From positions 186,001-250,000 of the forward strand of contig NZ_FTPS01000001.1 in NCBI RefSeq assembly GCF_900156525.1: a stretch of DNA of 64,000 bases, in the 5' to 3' direction. Every line of letters starts with the position of its first letter. The stretch's first letter is position 1. Below, piece by piece: positions 18,281 to 25,964 of this stretch. The position numbers and the translations under genes were made by a program. The stretch comes from Pontibaca methylaminivorans (GTDB lineage: Bacteria; Pseudomonadota; Alphaproteobacteria; Rhodobacterales; Rhodobacteraceae). The notes under the pieces are model-generated. The model had not been told where the DNA came from and did not search any database. It saw nothing but the letters and a program-made list of their open reading frames with translations.

Positions 18281-20950
18281 ATGGCAGATGATCTCGAAAG
18301 GCTGGTCGTCCAGCTTTCCGCTGACATCAGAGGCTATGAGCGCGAAATGCGCAAGGCCACGGGTATCACGCACAGGCAGGCCCGCGCCGTCGAGAAACGC
18401 TTCACCAGCATGCAGCGGAACCTCGATGGAATTGGTCGACGTGCTGCGCGATCTCTCACCGCTCCTTTGGCGGGAGTCGCGGCCGCTCTCGGAACCCGCC
18501 AGATCCTCGCATATTCGGACGCCTGGACTGTCGCCGGCAACAAGATTCGCGCTGCAGCCGAAATGTCCGGCGTGGCGGCTCGCAGCCTCGAAGAAATCAA
18601 TGAAATTGCGCGGGAGTCACGATCCGGATTTAACGAGACGGCAGAGTTGTATGCGAGGCTGGTTCGTTCGGCGGGCGGGGTTGCGGAGTCAGAGCTCGAA
18701 ATCGCTCGAGCGACCGAGATCGTCACGAAAGCATTCAAGGCGGGCGGGGCCGCGGCATCGGAGCAGGCAGCCGGCATCCTGCAGCTTTCGCAGGGTCTTG
18801 GGTCGGGTCTTCTGGCAGGCGACGAACTGCGCTCTGTCCGCGAGAACGCGCCCATCCTGGCACAGGTGATTGCGGATTATTTCAACACGACCATCGGCGG
18901 CCTGAAAAAGCTAGGCGAAGAAGGGAAGCTGACGTCCGAGGAGGTCTTCCGCGCGATCTTGTCCGGTCAAGAAAAGATCGGCGCGGCATTCGCAGTAACC
19001 AACACGACGATCAGCGAGGGTTTTACCCTCCTGCAGAACGCCATGACCGAGTATATCGGCATCGGCGGTGAGACCACCGGCGTGTCCCAGCAGATCGCTG
19101 AGGCTCTCACCATCATTGCCGACAATTTCGAAACGGTGGCGGATACCGGCCTGAAACTGGCTGCGGTCCTGTCTGCGGCGCTGCTGGGCCGCTCCATCGG
19201 CAAAATGGCGTCAACAATGGGCGTCGCCGGGGCTGCGTTGATCAAGTTCGCGGCAACCGCCCGAACCGCAACTGCGGCTGGCGGCGGCCTGGCCAAGGCG
19301 CTCGGTGGCCTGTCGCTCGCGGCCGGACCCGTCGGCGCACTTCTCGGATCGGTCCTTGCCGGTGGGTTCATTCTGTATGCGCAGCATGCTGCAGATGCGC
19401 GACGGCGGACGGAGGAACTCGATGAAGCGCTCGAGGAACTCGGGCTGTCTGCACCCAAGACGGCCGAGGCGATCGACGAGGTGGCGGCTGCTGTCGATAA
19501 TGTGGTCTCCGAGGAAAACTTGCGTCGCATCGAGAAATTGCAGCGCGGGTTGGAGGCGCTGCGGGGGACCGGGGGGATTGTATCCGCCATCGTTGGCGAT
19601 CCTTCGGAGATCGGTGTCCTTCTTCGCGAGGTTGAGGGAGAGATTAACCGCTCGTTCTATCGCGCCTTCCCGGTCGAGGAGAATCCGCTTCTGCGTATGG
19701 CAGCCGATGCCCTGATCGAATTCCAGCGCGGGGATATAACCGCCAGCGCTCTGTTGCAGACCGTCACCGAGATCGGCGCCACGGACATGTCCGAAGGCGC
19801 ACGCAAGCTGTATGACAAGATGGTCGATGTCGCCGCAAAATCTGCGCAGACAGAGGCGGGGCTGGCAGCACTGGGCGAGATGCCCGGGATCCGTGAGGCC
19901 GAGGCGGAACTCACGACGCTCATTGATCGGCTGGATATCCTATCCAGCGTGGGCGATGAGATCAGCGATCCCATCCATGCGCAGATGGCGAAGATCGCGA
20001 GCGACTTCCTTGATGCAAAGATCAGTGCGGAAGATGCAAAGGCAGCGCTTGATGATATCGGCAATGCCAACCCCGACTTTACCCCGATCCTGAAGAAGAT
20101 CGGACGGGTGATCTCTGCGCTGTCCACACTTCGCGCGACGGCTGCGGAGCTCGCCAGCGGTGTGACGCTGCCGGAGGACAAGCCATCGGCGCCGGGACGC
20201 CCCCCGCCGCCGCCAGTTGACCCCGGGGGCAGTGGCGGTAAGGGCAGATCGCGCCGCCCGCGCGAGGATTACGACCGTGCGATCGAAAGCACCCGCGAGT
20301 TCATCGCTGCGCTCGAGGCCGAGGCCACTGCGCTGAACGAAGCGGATGTGAGCCTGCAGGGGCACCAAGACGTGCTGACCTATGTGCAGAAGCGCATGGA
20401 GTTACTCAATGCCGCGAAAAAGCAAGGGATCGAGATCACCCCACAGCTGGCGGCCGAGATCGACCAGCTGGCGCAGGAATACGTGAATGCCGGCAAGGCG
20501 GCGGATCAGGCCCGCGAACGCCACGAGGAATTCGAGGGCGCCCTCGAGGACTTCAAGGGCACGATGGAAAGCGCGTTCACGGGGCTGATTACCGGTGCGC
20601 ACAGCTTCAAGGATGCGATCGGTCAGATCATCTCAAAACTGGCTGAAATGGCCCTGTCTAAAGCGTTCGAGGGCATTTGGGGAGGTGGGCTGGGCAACGT
20701 GATTGGGGCAACCTTCTCCGGGCTCGGTTGGGCAGATGGGGGCTACACCGGCTCCGGCGGCAAATACGAGCCGGCCGGCGTTGTGCACCGGGGTGAATAC
20801 GTGATGGATGCCGAAACCGTCCGTAAGGCAGGCGGTCCGGCGGCATTCGATGCTCTGCGGCAAAAGCTGCGGGGCTATAGGGGGAGAAATCCGGTCTGGG
20901 TGGGGCGATGCAGGCAGAGGCACACCAGGGGGGTCCTCGCCGTATGGTAG
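18281..20950 (+). CDS. Tape measure protein, C-terminus replaced
   Basis: An 889-residue protein. The N-terminal half carries the tape-measure domain (TRQILAYSDAWTVAGNKIR, QAAGILQLSQGLGSGLLAGDELRSVRENAPIL), followed by a Gly/Ala hydrophobic stretch (about residues 285-370), long helices and a Pro-rich linker (about 635-650). Near the end WADGGYTGSGGKYEPAG and VVHRGEYVMDAETVRKAGGP are the usual C-terminal strings. After LRQKLRGY (about 20,881) the sequence continues with 23 unrelated residues because a deletion joined it to a tail-fibre gene in another frame. It should set tail length, but the tail cannot be completed. Confidence 0.85.
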   Translation: MADDLERLVVQLSADIRGYEREMRKATGITHRQARAVEKRFTSMQRNLDGIGRRAARSLTAPLAGVAAALGTRQILAYSDAWTVAGNKIRAAAEMSGVAARSLEEINEIARESRSGFNETAELYARLVRSAGGVAESELEIARATEIVTKAFKAGGAAASEQAAGILQLSQGLGSGLLAGDELRSVRENAPILAQVIADYFNTTIGGLKKLGEEGKLTSEEVFRAILSGQEKIGAAFAVTNTTISEGFTLLQNAMTEYIGIGGETTGVSQQIAEALTIIADNFETVADTGLKLAAVLSAALLGRSIGKMASTMGVAGAALIKFAATARTATAAGGGLAKALGGLSLAAGPVGALLGSVLAGGFILYAQHAADARRRTEELDEALEELGLSAPKTAEAIDEVAAAVDNVVSEENLRRIEKLQRGLEALRGTGGIVSAIVGDPSEIGVLLREVEGEINRSFYRAFPVEENPLLRMAADALIEFQRGDITASALLQTVTEIGATDMSEGARKLYDKMVDVAAKSAQTEAGLAALGEMPGIREAEAELTTLIDRLDILSSVGDEISDPIHAQMAKIASDFLDAKISAEDAKAALDDIGNANPDFTPILKKIGRVISALSTLRATAAELASGVTLPEDKPSAPGRPPPPPVDPGGSGGKGRSRRPREDYDRAIESTREFIAALEAEATALNEADVSLQGHQDVLTYVQKRMELLNAAKKQGIEITPQLAAEIDQLAQEYVNAGKAADQARERHEEFEGALEDFKGTMESAFTGLITGAHSFKDAIGQIISKLAEMALSKAFEGIWGGGLGNVIGATFSGLGWADGGYTGSGGKYEPAGVVHRGEYVMDAETVRKAGGPAAFDALRQKLRGYRGRNPVWVGRCRQRHTRGVLAVW

Positions 20951-21500
20951 CGGTGGCGGAGGCGGTCAGGTCGGCAGCGGAGGTGGAAACGCCACCGGAT
21001 ACGGTGCTGGTGGCGGCGGCGCTGGCGGGTTCGGTCGCGGTCTGGGGGGATTCGCTGCCGTTGATAACCCAACCGGCAAAATCGACCTGACGGGTTATGC
21101 GATCCCTCGGATAGAGATTGTCATCGGGGCCGGCGGTGAGGGTGGTAAGAGCAACCGTAACGGGGGCAGCGGCTCCCCGGGCCTCGTCCGCTACTCCTAT
21201 TCAACGCAGGCAGACATTCCAGCCGATGTGGTTCCGCTCCATCCGAGCGCGACGGGAACCATTGCGAAATCAGGACTTAATGTGACCTTCCCCGACTTGG
21301 GAGCAGGGATGTGGACGATTTGGCACACGGGGACCGACAATCTTGATATTGGGTTCGTCGAAGTTTCGCCCGGGAATGAGATACACATCAGAATCGGCGG
21401 GATTTTCACATTCTTCTCCAGCCAAACCCCTGTTCGTATGTCCGGCGGCTATTCCGCAACTAGAACCATCGGTTACGCCTTCTACAAGATGGGGAATTGA
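20881..21500 (+). pseudogene. Tail fibre / Gly-rich tip protein, C-terminal remnant
   Basis: In a frame different from the tape measure the sequence is very Gly-rich (GSGGGGGQVGSGGGNATGYG, GAGGGGAGGF), then DLTGYAIPRIEIVIGAGGEG and a strand-rich end closing ATRTIGYAFYKMGN. Poly-glycine-rich sandwich domains of this sort form receptor-binding tips of phage long tail fibres. No start codon of its own remains; the upstream part and the tail-tip genes have been lost. Confidence 0.6.
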
Positions 21501-21502
21501 GC

Positions 21503-21958
21503 ATGTGGGTATTCTATGATTCCGCGTCCGGAGAAATCCAATACACGCTGGTCGCGTCAGACGATCTGACTCTGCCCGATGGCGACAGGGTTTGGTCAGA
21601 TGACCCCATTGACGACAGCCGTGCATGGAAGGTGCAGGAGGGGGAATTGGCTCACACCGGACTTTCGTCTGAACTGCTACGCGAAGGCGTCTCGCTTTCC
21701 CGCGTCGAACTCGCAAAACGGCTCCGTCAGTTCGAAATCCTGACCGCCGAGGATGCCAAGCGCGTCGCGCGCGGCGAATGGCCAGAGGTCCTGCTGCCGA
21801 TGCTCGCCCAGATGCCGCAGGAGGTGATTGATGATGCCGAGATCGAACTCGCCGGCGCAACCGAGTTCGAGCGCCTGCACCCGACAATCCTGCTGTTCCA
21901 GCAGGCGATGGGGATCAGCGACGCTGTTGCCGACGAGGTGTTCGGCATTGTTGCGTGA
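21503..21958 (+). CDS. Putative tail-fibre-associated protein
   Basis: A 151-residue protein starting MWVFYDSASGEIQYTLVASD at ATG 21,503 behind GGGGAATTGAGC. The first half reads like a small fibre-accessory domain, the second is helical (LSRVELAKRLRQFEILTAEDAKRVARGEW). It directly follows the fibre remnant, where tail-fibre assembly or accessory proteins normally lie. No family recognised with certainty. Confidence 0.5.
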   Translation: MWVFYDSASGEIQYTLVASDDLTLPDGDRVWSDDPIDDSRAWKVQEGELAHTGLSSELLREGVSLSRVELAKRLRQFEILTAEDAKRVARGEWPEVLLPMLAQMPQEVIDDAEIELAGATEFERLHPTILLFQQAMGISDAVADEVFGIVA

Positions 21959-22265
21959 TCTGCTCACCCCTGAGGATCATGCGGACCCCTATATCTGGGC
22001 GGCCGTGTTCGCGGCTCATGCCTGGGTCGGCGCCGCGCTGGTGATCGTGCTCGGGGATATTCACTTGGCGCTGACCGGATACCTCCTGTTCGAGGTGCTG
22101 CAGGCCGTGGTGTCGCGCCGGCTGATCGTCCTCGATAGCGTGCTCGACTGGCTGGCCGTCGTCCTCGGTGCGGCGATGATCTGGACCGAGGCCGGTCGGT
22201 GGATCGTGGCGCTGATCTGCGTGGCCATCGCCGCCGGCTGGATCTGGAAAAGGAGACACAGATGA
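21948..22265 (+). CDS. Phage integral membrane protein, holin candidate
   Basis: A 105-residue protein from a TTG start (21,948) overlapping the previous gene: LLRDLLTPEDHADPYIW, then about three to four hydrophobic helices (AAVFAAHAWVGAALVIVLG, ALTGYLLFEVLQAVV, WLAVVLGAAMIW, WIVALICVAIAAGWIW) and a basic end (KRRHR). Proteins of this type precede the lysis genes in Rhodobacterales phages. A holin role is possible but not distinguishable from a structural membrane protein. Confidence 0.5.
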   Translation: MLRDLLTPEDHADPYIWAAVFAAHAWVGAALVIVLGDIHLALTGYLLFEVLQAVVSRRLIVLDSVLDWLAVVLGAAMIWTEAGRWIVALICVAIAAGWIWKRRHR

Positions 22266-22333
22266 TCCCGAGCAAAATCAAGCGCGGCCCGCGCCTGGGC
22301 GGCTGGGCTGATACCAGAATGAGGGGAGAGTGA
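22262..22333 (+). CDS. Very short coupled ORF, 23 aa
   Basis: MIPSKIKRGPRLGGWADTRM and three more residues, overlapping the previous stop (ATGA) and ending immediately before the ATG at 22,334. It may be a coupling leader rather than a functional peptide. Confidence 0.3.
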   Translation: MIPSKIKRGPRLGGWADTRMRGE

Positions 22334-22636
22334 ATGCCCATGGAATTCGACAACCGCATCAGCGTCGGAAACATCCTCGTCGGGGGTGCGATGCTGGTTT
22401 CGTTCATTCTGGCGTGGGGCAATATTTCCGCTCGCACCGCCCGGACGGCAGATGAGGTGGCCAACAACAAATCCGCTATCGCAGCGCAGGAGTCCCGCAT
22501 CCGCGCGGTCGAGCAGAGCACGGCGCGTCAGGATGAGCGCATGGTCCTGATCCTCGAAAGCCTGCGGAAGATCGAAAAGCAGTTCGAGCAGCGCGGATAT
22601 CTGACGCCTCCCTACAAGGGGGCCGATCACCAGTAA
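22334..22636 (+). CDS. Single-TM coiled-coil phage protein
   Basis: A 100-residue protein: a short start, one transmembrane helix (residues about 12-28, VGNILVGGAMLVSFILAW), then a charged coiled coil (ARTADEVANNKSAIAAQESR, VLILESLRKIEKQFEQ). GGGGAGAG precedes the ATG. The arrangement is that of small phage membrane proteins of the lysis region (DUF2730-like or holin-associated). It is followed by a terminator. Confidence 0.55.
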   Translation: MPMEFDNRISVGNILVGGAMLVSFILAWGNISARTARTADEVANNKSAIAAQESRIRAVEQSTARQDERMVLILESLRKIEKQFEQRGYLTPPYKGADHQ

Positions 22637-22660
22637 CCGTCACCTGACCGCTGACCACCC

Positions 22661-22684
22661 GCCGCCCCCGAGGCGGCTTTTTTT
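22661..22684 (+). terminator. Terminator before the endolysin gene
   Basis: GCCGCC, loop CCCGA, GGCGGC, then TTTTTTT, followed at once by TATGGAGAAAC (the ribosome-binding site of the endolysin). The late message may be partly terminated here, with read-through needed for lysis genes. Confidence 0.75.
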
Positions 22685-22698
22685 ATGGAGAAACGGCA

Positions 22699-23370
22699 AT
22701 GAAGCCAGTCACGGCCGCGCATTTTGCGCCGCTGCTCGCCCTGATCCGCAAGGTCGAAGCGCGCAGCGATTACGACATCGTCTATCTCGGAATTCCGGCG
22801 AACCTGCGGCCGCCGAAGGCTTTGACCAGCATGACCATTGCCGAGGTCATGGCATGGCAGTCCACCATCCGGCCGAGAGTGAAATCGACCGCGGCCGGGG
22901 CCTACCAGTTCATCGCGGCCACGTTGCGCGATGCGGTGGCCGGCACGCGCATCGACACCGCGCGTCGCTTCGATCCGACCGCGCAGGATGAGCTCGCGCT
23001 ATGGCTGCTCACCTCCAAGCGCGGCGTGGATCGCTATCTGCGGGGCGAGATCAGCGCGAACATGGCCATGACCGCGCTGGCACAGGAATGGGCCTCGCTC
23101 CCGGTCCCGCTCGCGATGCAGGGATCACGTCGGCGCGTCAATGCGGGGCAGTCCTATTACGCGGGCGATGGGCTCAACAAAGCGCTGGTCTCGATCTCGG
23201 ACGTTCGCGCCGCGCTCGAGGATTGCCGGGCGCTCTACGGCGCCGCCACGGTCGCGCCGCCGGCAACCACCACCACGAGCCCCGTCACCTACACCAGCCG
23301 CCCGCTCGTCGCGCTGCTGGCCCTCGCGGCCGTCATCGCGGCGGCCGTCTGGATGTTCACGAGAGGATAA
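22699..23370 (+). CDS. Phage muramidase with C-terminal membrane anchor
   Basis: A 223-residue endolysin related to lambda R-type muramidases (COG4678). LLALIRKVEARSDYDIVYLG carries the probable catalytic Glu, and STAAGAYQFIAATLRDAV and FDPTAQDELALWLL are family strings. Residues about 198-220 (RPLVALLALAAVIAAAVWMF) form a C-terminal transmembrane helix, which is unusual for a lambda-type enzyme and would tether it to the inner membrane until holin action or another signal. Pro/Thr linker PPATTTTSPVTYTS precedes the anchor. Confidence 0.8.
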   Translation: MKPVTAAHFAPLLALIRKVEARSDYDIVYLGIPANLRPPKALTSMTIAEVMAWQSTIRPRVKSTAAGAYQFIAATLRDAVAGTRIDTARRFDPTAQDELALWLLTSKRGVDRYLRGEISANMAMTALAQEWASLPVPLAMQGSRRRVNAGQSYYAGDGLNKALVSISDVRAALEDCRALYGAATVAPPATTTTSPVTYTSRPLVALLALAAVIAAAVWMFTRG

Positions 23371-23375
23371 CCCCC

Positions 23376-23573
23376 ATGGCACTGTTTATTCGCATGGCCC
23401 TGTATTTCGTGCTGGCCGGCGCCGGCACGGTCAGCTGGCTGGACTGGGATCCCGGCACCGGCATCCTGTCGGTCCACGTCGAGGGGCTCGCGCTCGCGCT
23501 GCCCTCCTATGCCGGGTTCATCGTCACGTTCCTGTTCTCGCGCGTCGCCAAACGGCGGGGCGGGCAGACATGA
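23376..23573 (+). CDS. Small holin-like membrane protein
   Basis: A 65-residue protein with two hydrophobic segments (residues about 3-20, LFIRMALYFVLAGAGTV, and 41-57, LPSYAGFIVTFLFSRV) and a basic end (AKRRGGQT), consistent with a class II holin. It follows the endolysin by five bases and overlaps the next gene by four. Confidence 0.6.
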   Translation: MALFIRMALYFVLAGAGTVSWLDWDPGTGILSVHVEGLALALPSYAGFIVTFLFSRVAKRRGGQT

Positions 23574-23665
23574 GCGATCTATGGACACTGGTGACCGCCG
23601 CGCTGTTCGCAACAGCGGTGGCGCTCCTGATCGCGCAGAGGGTCGTGGCGTGGCTCTGCCGATGA
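23570..23665 (+). CDS. Small single-TM lysis-region protein, 31 aa
   Basis: MSDLWTLVTAALFATAVALL and IAQRVVAWLCR: a single membrane helix of 31 residues, overlapping both neighbours by four bases. Might modulate holin or spanin function; too short to assign. Confidence 0.45.
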   Translation: MSDLWTLVTAALFATAVALLIAQRVVAWLCR

Positions 23666-23739
23666 CCTGGGCGGAGTTCGTGCGCGGATTGCAGGACCTG
23701 GCCCGCGCGCTCCGCGCCCGGCAGGAGGGCGGGTCATGA
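23662..23739 (+). CDS. Very short lysis-region ORF, 25 aa
   Basis: MTWAEFVRGLQDLARALRAR and EGGS-type end, 25 residues, soluble, linked by ATGA overlaps on both sides. It may only serve translational coupling to the spanin gene. Confidence 0.35.
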   Translation: MTWAEFVRGLQDLARALRARQEGGS

Positions 23740-23957
23740 CCCTGCTCATCACGGGCGCGCTCAGCGGTGTGGTCCTGATCACCGGCGTGCTGATCTGGGC
23801 ATGGCGGCAGGGCAGGGCGCTCGAGCGCACCCGCCGCGACGCGCAGCAGCTGGACGCCTATCGGCAGACACGGGGGAGGATGGATGATGCGCCACGCTAT
23901 ACCGATGCTGATCGCGCTCGCGATGCTCTGCGCATGCGCGATCCCGGCACCAAATGA
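23736..23957 (+). CDS. Rz-like inner-membrane spanin
   Basis: A 73-residue protein with an N-terminal signal-anchor (TLLITGALSGVVLITGVLIW) and a charged periplasmic helix (LERTRRDAQQLDAYRQTRGR), the layout of an i-spanin. A second gene, at 23,884, begins inside it in another frame. The pair would fuse inner and outer membranes in the last step of lysis. Confidence 0.7.
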   Translation: MTLLITGALSGVVLITGVLIWAWRQGRALERTRRDAQQLDAYRQTRGRMDDAPRYTDADRARDALRMRDPGTK

Positions 23958-24093
23958 GGGGCAGGCTATCTGCGATGCGACGCGCGCCGCGCGGGCCGAT
24001 CACGCGGCGGCCTTGGCGGCATCACAGGATGATCGCGCGGCGGTGTCGGGGGCGAACCTGATCGCGCTCATGGATGCGGGCTGCGCGGGGTAG
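23884..24093 (+). CDS. Rz1-like outer-membrane spanin lipoprotein
   Basis: A 69-residue lipoprotein embedded partly in the Rz frame (overlap of 74 bases): MMRHAIPMLIALAMLCAC with the lipobox at LCAC, then a short periplasmic part with two more cysteines. The overlapped two-gene layout is a hallmark of Rz/Rz1 pairs. The second ATG (23,887) is an equally good start. Confidence 0.7.
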   Translation: MMRHAIPMLIALAMLCACAIPAPNEGQAICDATRAARADHAAALAASQDDRAAVSGANLIALMDAGCAG

Positions 24094-24098
24094 GGCGG

Positions 24099-24455
24099 CT
24101 ATTCTCTACCCCGCATCATAACCTGGATATCGTCCTCGCTGATGTGCAGCCGAGCGTTATAGGCTGCTGCACCGAGGATCCCCGCGGCCGATTCCGCGGC
24201 TGTCCAGCCCGCCGCCAGCATCTGCTGGTGCAGGATCGCGATCGTCCTGCGCGGGTCCACGTCACGAATCCCGCCCGGGAATTGCTCGGCCAGCGACTGG
24301 ATTTCCGCAGCAACGCCGTCCGGAACCGGGCGAGCGCCCCTGATCCACTCGCGGATGCGGGAACTATTCACCTCCAGATATTCGGCTGCGCGCGTCTGGC
24401 TGCCGTGCGCGGGCCAGATTTGCTCAATCAGAGTGCGGAACCTATCACCGGTCAT
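24099..24455 (-). CDS. HTH protein of a leftward three-gene unit
   Basis: A 118-residue protein whose N-terminal part looks like a helix-turn-helix (GSQTRAAEYLEVNSSRIREWIRG). The C-terminal half is helical (ILHQQMLAAGWTAAESAAG). It is last in an operon with 24,452 and 24,876, coupled by four-base overlap, all pointing back into the lysis cassette. A regulatory role is plausible. Confidence 0.5.
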   Translation of the reverse strand: MTGDRFRTLIEQIWPAHGSQTRAAEYLEVNSSRIREWIRGARPVPDGVAAEIQSLAEQFPGGIRDVDPRRTIAILHQQMLAAGWTAAESAAGILGAAAYNARLHISEDDIQVMMRGRE

Positions 24456-24883
24456 TTTTTCGTCCTCAGCAAATCATGCAATTGATAAAACAGTCGGGCA
24501 GAGTCCGCACTGGCCGGCTCGATCTGACCCGCATTGCTCAGATCGCGGATCACCCGGACCAGGGCGTGGCGACCCGCGTTGGGCGCGTAATGCCGGATCC
24601 TGTTCACCTCGCGCCGGACGGTGTAGTCGTCTCGATTGCGGATCGCGCGGGCGAGCCTCGACAGGACAGCCAAACCGGGCTCCGGGTTCAGGTTGGTGGC
24701 CGGCAGCGCGGCCGCCAGTTGTCGCAGTGTTCCTGTCCCGTCTGCATCGGTGGCCGCGATCGCGCACGCCCAGATCGGCATATCCTCGGCGGGCGCGTCC
24801 ACCATCTGCGCAGTCAGGATTGTCGCAGGCCCGAGGCCCTGCTGACGCAGAGCCCCGAGAACTTCCATATCAAAACTACTCAT
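24452..24883 (-). CDS. Hypothetical protein, 143 aa
   Basis: The start at 24,883 (MSSFDMEVLGALRQQGLGPA) keeps a short overlap with the upstream gene. The protein is helical, with Arg-rich middle (RLARAIRNRDDYTVRREVNRIRHY). No catalytic or metal-binding motif. Middle gene of the three-gene leftward unit at the right end of the prophage; function unknown. Confidence 0.5.
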   Translation of the reverse strand: MSSFDMEVLGALRQQGLGPATILTAQMVDAPAEDMPIWACAIAATDADGTGTLRQLAAALPATNLNPEPGLAVLSRLARAIRNRDDYTVRREVNRIRHYAPNAGRHALVRVIRDLSNAGQIEPASADSARLFYQLHDLLRTKK

Positions 24884-25163
24884 AGCGCACGGCCGCCTTT
24901 CGCTCCTGGCGGATCGCTGCCAGCAACTCGGCATCCGTAGCAGCGCTCACCGGCGTCCCTGTGTGGCGCAGGGCGCGGCAGACGCGCTTGGTTGTCGGGC
25001 GCGCTCCATTCCCCGGCCAGTTGTCCGGTGCCTCGGGGAACTCGGCAGTTTCATCGTGATCTCCGATCCACTCGTGAACCTGACTGCCGACCCGGAAAAA
25101 AATCCGGGTCTCGTAATCGGTCGAGAGGCGAACGCCGTAGTCGATTGCAGTGATTTTTGTCAT
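24876..25163 (-). CDS. Hypothetical protein, 95 aa
   Basis: The start at 25,163 (MTKITAIDYGVRLSTDYETR) is chosen because it has AGGGCCACTGAA upstream and leaves a leader of about 55 bases from the predicted promoter. Strand-rich first half, helical and basic end (LLAAIRQERKAAVRYE). First gene of the leftward unit. Confidence 0.5.
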   Translation of the reverse strand: MTKITAIDYGVRLSTDYETRIFFRVGSQVHEWIGDHDETAEFPEAPDNWPGNGARPTTKRVCRALRHTGTPVSAATDAELLAAIRQERKAAVRYE

Positions 25164-25208
25164 TTCAGTGGCCCTCCTTGGCCTTCTGTGGGTGGCCCCA
25201 TGGCCTTC

Positions 25209-25248
25209 CCTATACATCATATATAGGCCCAAACTAGACCCAGCGCAA
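25209..25248 (-). promoter_or_regulatory. Promoter and operator of the leftward three-gene unit
   Basis: On the minus strand TTGCGC (25,248-25,243), 17 bases, TATATA (25,225-25,220). An inverted repeat CCTATA-N7-TATAGG (25,209-25,227) covers the -10, the expected place for a repressor site. The HTH protein of the same operon is a candidate ligand. Confidence 0.6.
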
Positions 25249-25349
25249 CTCCTAAAACGCACATCAGCGAAAATAATTTGCGCGCTCCGACCGGGACCAA
25301 TCCGGCCGTCGGCGGGTTATGCTGGCGATCCCGAATCGAGTGTCAGCCA

Positions 25350-25964
25350 ATGTGTAATCTCTACCGCACCCCCTCCAGCGCCGCCGAAATCATCCGCATC
25401 TCGCGCGCCATGGACCGCACCGGGAATAAGCCCTGGGAGGTCGAGGTCTATCCCGATCGCGTGGCGCCCATCATCCGTAATCGTGTCGACGGCCCCGAGC
25501 TGGTCAAGGCGCGGTGGGGCATGCCCTCGCCGCGGTCTGCGCTGAAAACCGCGCGCGACCCGGGCGTGACCAATGTCCGCAACCTCGGCTCGCCACATTG
25601 GCGCCGTTGGCTCGGGGCCGATCACCGCTGCATCGTGCCGCTCGAAGCATTCGCGGAGCCGGGGCCGGGCCGGAAGCCGGTGTGGTTCGAGGCCGCGGAC
25701 GATCAGCCGATGTTTTTCGCCGGCATCGAGGTGCGCGGGTGGAAATCGGTGCGCAAGGTCAAAGACGGCGAGACCACCGACGACCTGTTCGCCTTCCTGA
25801 CCTGCCGACCGAATGCGGAGGTCGGGGCCGTCCACCCCAAAGCCATGCCGGTGATCCTGCGCAGCGCGGACGAATGGGAGGCGTGGCTGGCCGGCATCCC
25901 CGCGGCCGAGTTTCAGCGGCCGCTGCCGGACGGCGCGCTCGTGCTGGTCGATGGGGCGGAGTAG
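25350..25964 (+). CDS. yedK: SRAP/HMCES family protein (YedK-like)
   Basis: A 204-residue protein starting MCNLYR, which places the catalytic Cys at position 2 after Met removal. Family motifs follow: ARWGMPSP, VTNVRNL, RCIVPLEAFAEP (Glu) and VHPKAMPVILR (His). YedK/HMCES proteins crosslink to abasic sites in single-stranded DNA and shield them during replication. The family is widespread in chromosomes and also carried by phages. It stands alone at the right edge of the prophage, divergent from the three-gene unit, so ownership by host or phage is uncertain. Confidence 0.9.
   Translation: MCNLYRTPSSAAEIIRISRAMDRTGNKPWEVEVYPDRVAPIIRNRVDGPELVKARWGMPSPRSALKTARDPGVTNVRNLGSPHWRRWLGADHRCIVPLEAFAEPGPGRKPVWFEAADDQPMFFAGIEVRGWKSVRKVKDGETTDDLFAFLTCRPNAEVGAVHPKAMPVILRSADEWEAWLAGIPAAEFQRPLPDGALVLVDGAE

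Larger units (their letters stand above)
1..25964. mobile_element. Decayed lambdoid-type prophage (left end outside the window)
   Basis: The stretch holds a leftward early operon with recombination genes (ERF, SSB, NinB, Ref-like), a repressor/Cro-like switch, tail genes (DUF3168, HK97 gp10-like, tail tube, assembly chaperone, tape measure) and a lysis cassette (muramidase, holin-like proteins, Rz/Rz1). No terminase, portal, protease, capsid or integrase is present. Three chimeric junctions mark internal deletions. The right limit is set after the YedK-like gene because the next gene, at 26,330, looks chromosomal; no attachment site was found on this side. The left limit and the integrase, if any, lie outside the window. 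Confidence 0.9.

Noticed and set aside
13152-24093. A tailocin (phage-tail-like bacteriocin) locus, since tail and lysis genes remain while capsid genes are missing.
   Set aside because: The tape measure lost its end and the tail-tip, hub and most of the fibre genes are deleted, so no working tail particle could be made.
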